Shown here: positions 56,003 to 64,000 of the stretch, one piece after another
Numbering within the stretch: the first letter of the stretch is position 1
Layout: every line of letters begins with the position of its first letter
DNA from: Canna indica
Lineage: Eukaryota > Streptophyta > Magnoliopsida > Zingiberales > Cannaceae
DNA length: 64,000 nucleotides
Direction: 5' to 3'
Assembly: GCA_034359265.1 (NCBI GenBank)
Contig: CP136893.1
Location: forward strand, 46,077,501 to 46,141,500
Program-made: the position numbers and the translations under genes
Notes under the pieces: generated by a model
The model's input: only the letters and a program-made list of their open reading frames with translations
Database searches by the model: none
Told to the model about the DNA's origin: nothing

Positions 56003-57284
56003 TGTTGGCCCAAGGGTTCCACCTAGGCTTCGATCTCTATTTTAATAATAACAAATATGTATTTAATATATGTGTGAAGTTTTGAGTTCAGGTTAAGGTT
56101 GTGATAAGCATGTGAACTACGCTCGGAGAATCGCAAAAATCGTCAAAAAAGGCTCGGATGTAGATTAAGTAGATTCTTTGTAATATATCCCTAGGATCTC
56201 ATCCCAAGCCTATTGATAAAGTTATCCAAGTCAAATCTTGGTAACAAAACCCATGAAAAAATGTGTAACAAAACAAATGTAAAAATCAGCCTCAGCCTAG
56301 GTTAGGTCGATCGGTTGGTCGACTGAACAAGGCAGAAAAATAGTAGTAGCCACTTCGATCGACCGGTCGGTCGACCGAACAAGGCCAAAAACTAGCAGTG
56401 GCTAATTCGGTCAATCGATCGGTCGATCGAACAACAGAGGAATTAATCGCAATTAAGTCGATCGACCGAACATGGCTGTAGAAGGGCAGAACGCCAGCGG
56501 TCGCTGGGCGGTCGATCGGTCAGTTGACCAACGATCGACAGACAAGCGACCGATCGGTGTCCAACGGGCAGAAAAATGCCCATTGAAGCGTCGTTCCATG
56601 TGAGGGGTTATAAATACCCCTCACCTACCTTCATTAACTTCTCTTAACCATTGATATAAGCTTCCAAAGTGAGATTTGTGCCTTCTAAGCTTGATTTGCT
56701 CGTGCTTGCTTCTCCGATAGATGATTTCTCTCAAGCGCTCATCTTCCCTCGACTCCGGCTTCGATTCGACCTCAACATCTTGTGGAGTTGGAGGCATTGA
56801 AGGCTTGGAAAAGAGCTCTTAGTTGTGGTTTACTCTTTAGCTCTTTTCATTGTAATTTTACTTGTTACTTGGACTTGTTCTTCATTGATTAGCTTGCTAG
56901 GTGTGCTAGTGTAAACACTTAGGGTTTACTTTGTAGAATTGTGTTTTGCCTAGGTATTTAGTTTTGAGGAGTTCTCAAAGGGTTGAGAACCGAGTCCTCG
57001 GTTGTTTTCAAAGGGAAACACAAGGTCTATAAAGGATTTGGTTAGAAATCCATGGTGTAGAGCCAAGGTAGTGGAGCAGGCAGTTGGCCGAACCACTATA
57101 ATCTCTTGAGTTTGCATTGCCTTGTGTGATTGCTTATAATTGTGTTTCATAATTGCTAACGAACATCATTTAGTTGCACTTACTTCGGTTGAAATTGGAA
57201 TTGACTTAAAAGAAATTGAAGTAAGAGTAAAAAGTCACCCAACACTATTCAACCCTCCCTAGTAGTATGGGTATTCACTCAACA
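56003..57284 (+). repeat. 3 prime LTR of Copia-2
   Basis: 1282 bp, TGTTGGCCCAAGGG to ACTCAACA. GGTCGACC array at 56305-56560, TATA box at 56609-56616. Confidence 0.93.
56609..56616 (+). promoter_or_regulatory. TATA box, 3 prime LTR of Copia-2
   Basis: TATAAATA within GGGGTTATAAATACCCC. Confidence 0.65.
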
Positions 57285-57719
57285 TACGGTCTTCGTCGGG
57301 TTAATGGTGAGGAAAGGTGGCGAAGTTAAGTTGGAGGTAGGGCCATATGGCAGGACTTTGGACCCGTATTCACTAAGCATAGGGAGCTCTTTTGAGGGCT
57401 ATATAACCTAGATATTTTATTGGCACCAAAAGTGTCGGTAATTGTTCCTTAGGTAAAAACTAGATAACGAGATATTTTTAAGGATTTTTTTGGAAGCCTT
57501 TAGCCTACCCGTATTTGACCCAGGAGATTATAAAAGTTTCGGTTTTCAGAAATTTGTACTAGACCCGAAAAGTTAGATTTTGATTCTTAATGATTTTGAT
57601 TTTTTAGATTTTTTTATTGAATCCAAATGGGGGGTAATCCTTATATAACATTTATATTTTAAAGTTATTGACTTAAAGTTAAGAAATGTTATATAAGTAG
57701 ACTTAGCGAAGACGGAACC
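57285..57719. other. Unassigned spacer
   Basis: No recognisable coding sequence. A small stem (CTTATATAACATTT against AAATGTTATATAAG) spans about 57640-57693. Confidence 0.3.
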
Positions 57720-58717
57720 CATAAATGAACAAACGAGCAGAAAAATACACAAGAAATTAGCCCAGATTCGGTCGACCGACTACTCGACAGGTAGAAGGCA
57801 TTTTGATCAATCAACCGATGCCTAGAATGGGCAGAATGCCTTTGGTCGCTCGGTCGGTCAACCGACGATCGACCAGACCAGCGATCGACGGGCGAAAATG
57901 ACTCTATTTCGAGCCGTTGAGCAATGTTTCACCCGAGCACACTTCATGGCTCTATAAATACTGATGTCCTAGCCTTCCTTTGATATTTTTTATCACTCCT
58001 AAACTCTCTTGAGCCATCCTTGATCATTCCCAAGCTTTCATTGAGCCATTACTTGGAGAAACCCTAGCTTTCCATCTTGTCTTTCTTGAGTTTGCCTTCA
58101 AGCTTGATTTGATTCATCATCAAGGCATCAAGAGCAGCTAGGATTCATTGTTTGGAGCTAAGTATAAGTTGTTTGATTTATTGCTCCATTAACTTGTGTA
58201 TTTTCTTGTTATTTCATTGTATTTGAGCTTGTGAAGACCTAGGTTGTTAGGTCTTGAAATTGGGTGGTAGCCTTGGTGTTTGAGGTTTAAATCCACCGGT
58301 GTAAACTTAGTTTACTAGGATTAGTATTGTTGTCATTTAGGTTTGAGGTGGGAGAGTGCTCTTCGTAGGAAGGCGGAGACTTCTGGGTGTGCAAGTGCCT
58401 TCGATGTGAGGGCAGAGACTCTCCGGTGAAAACATCCTCGTTGTAAAGGAAACAATTAATCTAGTAAAATTTAGTTTGGAAATCCTAAGCAGGGTGCTTA
58501 GGTAGTGGAGTAGGCATTGGTGCTGAACCATTATAAATCATTGTATTTGCATTGCTTTTACTAGTGTTTACTTCATTATCGTATTTACTTTGCTTCCCCT
58601 TGCTACTCAATTTGTAATTTGCCTAAGTAATCAAAGAAACGATTAAAACCAAACTTAGGTAAAAAGATTAGTAAATACACTATTCACCCCCCCTCTAGTG
58701 TGGCCATTTCACCAACA
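57720..58717 (+). mobile_element. Sirevirus-related LTR, left end unclear
   Basis: Ends GGCCATTTCACCAACA, with GGTCGACC-type blocks at 57770-57890 and a TATA box at 57953-57960. The 3 prime part (CTAAGCAGGGTGCTTAGGTAG, ACCCCCCCTCTAGTGT) matches the reverse of the gag-only element LTRs. No internal region follows, so it is a solo or truncated LTR. Confidence 0.75.
57953..57960 (+). promoter_or_regulatory. TATA box of the 57.7-58.7 kb LTR
   Basis: TATAAATA after GGCTC. Confidence 0.6.
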
Positions 58718-60126
58718 GGGAGCTCAGCTTTCTTCAAAAGGAGTTCAGCTTCCTAGTTAGATGAGGTCGGCAGCCACTAGAAGATAATCACATACCCCAC
58801 CTAAACCACAGACGAGTATTTATAGACGCGTCAATCATATTGAACGAGTCATCAAAATAGTTGATCAATTCAAAGCCATATGCAGAATCTTTAAAATGAT
58901 TTTATTGTCCGAATAAAATATATCCTTAATAAAAATTATCAAGGATGAATTTCCTAAATTTAAGATACCGAAAATAATATATCCTTTAATAACGATTATC
59001 AAAGATACACTACCTAAATTGTAATCAACATAATTCCAATTTTAAATCACATTTAAAATTCAAAATAATTAATTCCAATTTGAAAACTCCTTTTTAAATT
59101 CAAAATTAATTCCCAAAATTACCAAGAGAGAATTACGGGTTAATGGTCATGTAGATCCAATCCGATGAATCATAACCCCAAGCCCAATTTGGTTCGCCCT
59201 ATGTGTGCGACCCTGTAGGTTCACTTAATATTGGCACTATGTTTAAATCACATTTGCAACCCACAAGTCATAAGCGGCTTCTAGCAAGACATTATGACTA
59301 TCGAAGTCAAGTGAGGTCAGTGATCCGAGCAACCTAACTCATAGTATGATACTCTGTTCTTTTATCACGCGATATCTAGATCGAGCATAAGGCATGGATT
59401 AAATCATCCTTATATTGTTCAATCTGGATTCTTGATTCTTGAGTAGACTGACTTAACAAATGACATTGAAACACCTATCAATTCATTTGAGCACGGTCAT
59501 GCATTTCCTCAGTCACACTGATCAAGGTGCCTAGGATATCTCTCTCACATACGAGATGAACAAATTCATTCACGACTACACATATTTCTCTGCATGATTC
59601 ATTCTATGTCCAACTGTGGTCTTTATTCCTACCCAGTTAAAGGTGATGACTAGGTCAAAACATAGAATTCCTCAAGTAGGAATCCATCGTGATATTAGGT
59701 AGGAGGACTAACGTATAACTACCGTTATGAGATACTAATGATATAATCCACGTACTATTCTCACAGTGGGTCTGTTCAATACCATGTTCTCCAATATGTG
59801 TCTATGATCTGACTTTGATATCACTTATCCATTACGAGTAAAACATGATCATCGTCAATCAGACTGCATACTAGTCTTCATTCATTATCGTTCCAAGATA
59901 ATGACCGACTAGGTACTGTTTAGAATAAGATTCTAACTTCCTTACGATCTTACTATCAAGTCTCGTACTTGATGACCATAAGGTGGAATCAACCATTCAA
60001 GGAATCTCTTATCAAGTCAAACATGCTCATAATGAATAACAAGATAAAGCAAACATTCCATTTAAAAACAAAAGAAAAGAAACAATGTCAATGTTATCCC
60101 ACTGGCCTAGGGCACACTACTAATAG
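58718..60126 (-). mobile_element. Copia-type LTR fragment, minus orientation
   Basis: Non-coding. On the minus strand it begins near 60126 with GTGTGCCCTAGGCCAGTGGG and contains an ATAGGGCGAACC-type stretch near 59200. From memory such text is frequent in Angela-like Copia LTRs of plants. Ends are approximate. Confidence 0.45.
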
Positions 60127-60290
60127 ATGGGGGTGAACAGTGTGTGTTTACTAAAAACATAATCTAAATTCGGATTTCGTTGATTCTTAGGTTACTTAGG
60201 CAAATGATAAACCAATCAAATAGCGGAAGCAATAAATATGACAATTAAGCAACAAACACAATCGACAATGCAAACACCGAGATTTTAGTG
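60127..60290 (-). mobile_element. Short Sirevirus LTR end fragment
   Basis: GGGGGTGAACAGTGTGTGTT and GCGGAAGCAATAAATATGA recur in the gag-only element LTRs (44865-44990). The match stops near 60290. Confidence 0.6.
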
Positions 60291-60800
60291 CATAAAAAAA
60301 TGTACCATTTTTCTTAATATGAAGGGTATTTAAAATGTGATGCACTAACATGCTAATTTGAGAAAAAAAATCATGAATTGTCCCTCATTTTTAAAAAAAA
60401 AAGTGGAAAAATAAGTTTCTATAGAAATATTGTAAAATATGGATGAAAAACTTGATAAACACATAAAATGGTATCAATTACCCATGATTTTGGCTTAAAA
60501 CAAGTGGAAATCATGCAAAAATGGAATAGATCTATGAATGCATGATATCTACATGTGAAGAAATAAGAATGAAATCTCACCTGGAATGACGAAAAAAAGA
60601 GAAAGAGGCTGATTTTTGCAGATTTGAGCAAGAAAGTCCACCAAGAACAAAAAGTTCGGCCTCTTCTTCGGCTGCAAATAAAGGAGGAGGCTAGGGTTGA
60701 TGTTTTATAGATAATATCAATGGTTCGGATCAAAAGAACTAAGTAAATTAACGAATCAGAATAGTTTCTGATCGTCGGTCGATTATTCGTGTAAACCAAA
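60291..60800. other. Unassigned AT-rich spacer
   Basis: A 130-codon minus-strand frame (60811-60419) has low-complexity hydrophobic content and no family resemblance; I do not call it a gene. Minus-strand text at 60710-60580 looks like a leader followed by a CCAG/GTGAG donor, perhaps from an LTR. Confidence 0.3.
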
Positions 60801-61310
60801 TATTCATACAAGGGGGGGGGGGGGTGAATGTCTACTTTTCAATTTTAATCTTGATCATTCAATTAACAACTTAGGCAGTACATGTAGGGTTACTTAGCAA
60901 GATGATAGCACAAGTAAATATAAGCTAATCAAGCACACAACAAAACAAAATGCTAACACAACGATTTTAAAGTGGCTCAAATGTGTGGAGAGTAGAGATT
61001 TATGGTTTAAACTCAAGTAAAAGGCCCTCTCAAGATAAACTCAATGAATCATTAGGACCCAAGGAGTCTAGTTTCAGAAGCATATATAGAGATGACAAAG
61101 GCACGGGCAAAAATATCACCTATAATCGGATAGAAAAATGTCCACTGGGCATTTCGTTCAACCGCCGGTCAAATGTCAGTCGATCGAGATTCGACCGACT
61201 CGGTCGACTGACATTCATCCGAGCTACTACTAGAAATTCTAGTAGTCATTTGGTTGATCTTTGGTCGACTAAGGATCGACCGGAGTTTGATCGATAATCA
61301 GTAATAAGGC
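60801..61310 (-). mobile_element. Sirevirus LTR fragment with G13 run and GGTCGACC array
   Basis: A G13 run at 60812-60824 replaces the usual G7-8 at the same LTR position. Further matches to the LTR family follow, and GGTCGAC-type blocks at 61160-61300. The TATA region is absent. Confidence 0.6.
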
Positions 61311-61389
61311 TGAATTCTGATATTTTGACTCGGTTTTGATTTTAGGTTTCAATTCGGGTTTGAGTTTTGTTAGTGTTTGTCTTATGTGT

Positions 61390-62000
61390 GTTGGCTATAT
61401 TTGGTAAAAGTATTCCCAGATTGTTCTCAGTTGTAAAGACAATCACAACTGCTCTGGTTACTAAGCAGTTTATACTGAAGCTTATGATACTGTGTAATAC
61501 CAATTAACTTTTTGGTTGCAAATGTTGTGATTGGAATATACTCTGGATATTCTCTTGATAGCTTGTATTTTGCCAAATAAGACAAAAGGGAAGATTGTTG
61601 TTGTTTGGCTTATGTTGTGTTGGTTATATTTGACAAAAGGATTATCGGACAGTTCTTAGTTATATGACAGTTGCAACTACTATAGAGTTTATACTGAAGC
61701 TCTCAGTTATATGCCAGTTGCTGCTTCTATATTTAGCAAACGGATGATCAGACTATTCTCAGTTGTGTGTCAATTGCAACTGTTATGGGGTTTATGCTAA
61801 AGTTCTCATTCTATACTTACAGGTTACATTCTATTCTCTAACTGTTACTTACTCTGTAGTTGCTTAAGCATAAGTATTCCAGGTTATTCTTAGTTAAATG
61901 GACAGTCACAACTACGAGGAGTTCTGCTTATGTTGAAGGCAATTACAACTGTTTGAGGACAATTTTAACTACTCCTACAATCTATGATTTTCTGGATTAC
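61390..62000 (+). repeat. Degenerate tandem repeats of about 100 bp
   Basis: Each unit has TTCTCAGTTGTATG-like, CAATTGCAACTG-like and GGGTTTATACTGAAG-like pieces. Units start near 61415, 61645, 61745 and 61885, with a weaker one near 62420. Confidence 0.7.
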
Positions 62001-63489
62001 GATGCTGCGTAAATGATGACATTTGGTTTCCAATATTAATGATGATTCTATTTTATATCTCAAATATTTTTAATCATCTTTAATTACTTATTTATTACCT
62101 ATGGAAGAAATGAAGTAGTATTCATCGATGGACTGGCGCTTATCTTGAAGCCTTTATGACCGAAGTCTATTATGGAAGAAATGAAGTGAACTTCATTAAT
62201 GCACTGATAGTTTTTCTTAAAGCTTTTATGGCGGCAATTTTTTTATGAAGCTTTTATGGCCGAAGTATTATGATGTGTTATGATTGTCTTTTGAGTTTGA
62301 AACTGCTGGAGTTAAGACCTTTTTGTTAAGTGGCATTTATGGAAGTTGGTTGCCCTTCTCTATTTATGAGGAAAGAGAAGTTATGAATCTGCAAGTCTCC
62401 TATGCCAACACAGTCTTAACTGCTTGTTGGTCTGTTACAACTGCTCTGACTGCAATAAAGTTTATACTACTGCGATGTTTTATCCTACTGCGATGTTACT
62501 TGAATATTGCTGAGATTATTAATAATATATATATAATATATATCCTAATGATATATATTACATATATGTATTTATGATGGAGTTAATCTTGATTGATCAT
62601 TTAAGGTGACTCTTGGACTTGATCATTTATGGAGACTTTTGGACTTTGTCATTTATGATGCTTAATGGAGTTTGGGCCATCATGGAGCTACTACTTTATA
62701 GCATTGGTCGTTCACTTTGAGGGAGTTATAGTCATCATGAAGTTTTATGGCTTTGATCATTCATTTGTGGAGTTAATGATCATTAATAGAGTTAATGGTC
62801 ATCATGGAATTAGGAGTTTCTCTTGTGGAGTAATGACTATGTCTTTTGGGTTGCCGACTCTACTTACAAAAGGTGTGAGAGAATATTTGAGAAGATCAAC
62901 CATCTCTGATGGATCCACTCCTATCCACTCCAATGCGAATCATATTCTATTGATCTACTTCTATAGATCCATTTCTATCAACTCTTATGTGCTTAAACTA
63001 TGTTGTTAGTTATTTGAGGAGTTGAGACTATTGAGTGTAGAAAGGCAACAATCTACATTTTTTATCTTCTGGAGATGATTGATTTCGAGTGGAAAGCTCA
63101 CAACAACACAAGGGTGTGTGGAGGACGGAACTCTGTGGTTGGGATATCATAGAGAGGCAAGTTGGTATTTACTTGTAATAGCAAATAGGTTTTTGTTATT
63201 TCCAATTCATTGTAGTACTGTAGTCGGATCTTGGGTGTGAAATTTAGAGGACTTATATTGTTCTTATAGAGAGTGGATTGTGCATCTATTCGGTGAGTGC
63301 CCTGCAGATTAGGTGACTTGTTTTGTCACTAAACTACGTAAACAAACATCTTCTGTTTGTGTGCTTCCTTGTGAATTTTTATTTTGGTTCTTAGTTTGCT
63401 ACTCACTAGCAGTTGCAACTTCCTATCAAACTGGCCTTAACCTTTACCTGCACAAATCCTTGGAGTGTCTCTTACCTTTTAGACTTAAG

Positions 63490-64000
63490 ATGGAAGAAAT
63501 GCCTATGGGAAATTCTGTCAATGTTCTCTCACTTCTCATTGGGACAAACTAAGCTTATTGGAAGGCTCGGATGAGAGATTTCATCAAGTTGTTGGAAGAT
63601 CGTTGCTGGGACACCATTGAAATTGGCTACACACCTCCAACGATAGATGGAACTGAGCAGAAGTCTAAAAGCCAATATACATAAGCAAAAATTATTGCTA
63701 CAATTTATGACAAGGCTCTAGAAAAACTCAAATGCAGAAGTCAATCATTGCAAAGTTCAATGTGTTGATCGTCTTACACCCGTTTCAATTGAAGAAGCAC
63801 CCGTTGAAACTCTTTATCAAGTTCTTGAGGATGAATCTACTCCAGTTCTAGTTGAAACTATCCCTGATGCAGCTAAAATTGCCACACCTGAACCTGAAAC
63901 AATTATAACTGAGTATATTTCTTCAAATCGACAAGTGGTAGACAACTTCACAAAAACCTTTGATGGAAGGAGTTTTGAGCAGTTGAGATCTGCTTTGGGG
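63490..64000 (+). pseudogene. Copia gag start joined to the end of pol
   Basis: ATG at 63490 opens MEEMPMGNSVNVLSLLIGTN, then TAA, then in the same frame AYWKARMRDFIKLLEDRCWD, a UBN2 gag motif, and another TAA near 63681. From about 63770 an acidic linker leads to ISSNRQVVDNFTKTFDGRSF then EQLRSALG at the window end, the usual last residues of a Copia RNase H. The intervening pol domains are deleted. Confidence 0.8.

Larger units (their letters stand above)
42366..57284 (+). mobile_element. Copia-2: Sirevirus-type Ty1/Copia element with two insertions
   Basis: Truncated 5 prime LTR, primer site, gag, pol, polypurine tract and complete 3 prime LTR. About 7.4 kb of inserted DNA (44833-50750 and 51548-53057) separates its parts. 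It is closely related to Copia-1 in gag and pol. Left flank and target duplication are lost. Confidence 0.93.
61311..64000 (+). mobile_element. Copia element with long repetitive LTR/leader and deleted body
   Basis: Non-coding repeats at 61390-62470, then DNA at 62700-63420 matching the 7.4-8.6 kb LTR fragment, then a gag start at 63490. Only about 190 bp later the text is the end of pol, and the window ends there. Nothing of protease, integrase or reverse transcriptase is present. Confidence 0.7.

Noticed and set aside
14675..57284. Integrated plant pararetrovirus
   Set aside because: All reverse transcriptases here have neighbouring integrase and LTRs, and no movement protein was seen. They are retrotransposons.
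60419..60811. 130-codon minus-strand frame
   Set aside because: Low-complexity, hydrophobic composition, no recognisable motif, and flanked by LTR fragments.

Overview
The window looks like gene-poor nuclear DNA from a flowering plant, most likely a monocot. Evidence: an LRR receptor kinase of plant subfamily XI with strongly GC-rich exons in AT-rich surroundings, GT-AG introns, and dense nested Sirevirus-type Copia, Tekay- and Tat-like Gypsy, CACTA, Mutator-like (MULE) and hAT DNA. I lean towards a Zingiberales-like genome, but that is a guess. I recognise only one intact cellular gene, an RLK7/HAIKU2-type receptor kinase on the minus strand (8869-12046, two exons, 973 codons). Almost everything else is mobile DNA, nearly all of it broken.

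Layout. 1-5838: right part of a MULE with a decayed mudrA-like transposase (+), a degenerate minisatellite, a convergent broken GRF-zinc-finger/coiled-coil/membrane gene (-), and a terminal inverted repeat. 5886-7297: Copia gag/protease fragment (-). 7395-8600: Copia LTR fragment carrying a 558-bp MULE-MITE with a perfect 9-bp target duplication. 8869-12046: the kinase gene. 13169-13568: hAT-type MITE with an 8-bp duplication. 14675-20175: Tekay-like Gypsy (element Gypsy-A) whose integrase holds a 710-bp MULE-MITE. 20176-23019: minus-strand LTR with its own minisatellite and TATA box. 23870-40870: Tat-like Gypsy on the minus strand (Gypsy-B), split by a Sirevirus (Copia-1, 24892-32498) and a CACTA element (35115-39775). 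42180-42337: near-perfect hairpin. 42366-57284: second Sirevirus (Copia-2), split by a gag-only minus-strand retroelement (44833-50750) and a solo LTR (51548-53057). 57285-64000: LTR fragments and the start of a Copia element in which gag is joined almost directly to the end of pol.

The insertions can be ordered because many boundaries are exact. Target duplications are 9 bp for the MITEs, 8 bp for the hAT, 3 bp (GTT) for the CACTA, and 5 bp for the LTR elements (ATGCA, AGTAC, and TACAA/TACAG). Gypsy-B is older than Copia-1 and the CACTA, and Copia-2 is older than the gag-only element and the solo LTR.

The strongest unexplained signals are three. First, CG-dense palindromic arrays built on GGTCGACC are shared by at least eight LTRs or LTR fragments in both orientations, and they gain and lose monomers between LTRs of one element. 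Second, a GRF-zinc-finger/membrane gene appears to be carried inside a transposase-bearing MULE. Third, both Sireviruses conserve a 26-nt +1 gag-pol overlap that starts with TAGATG.
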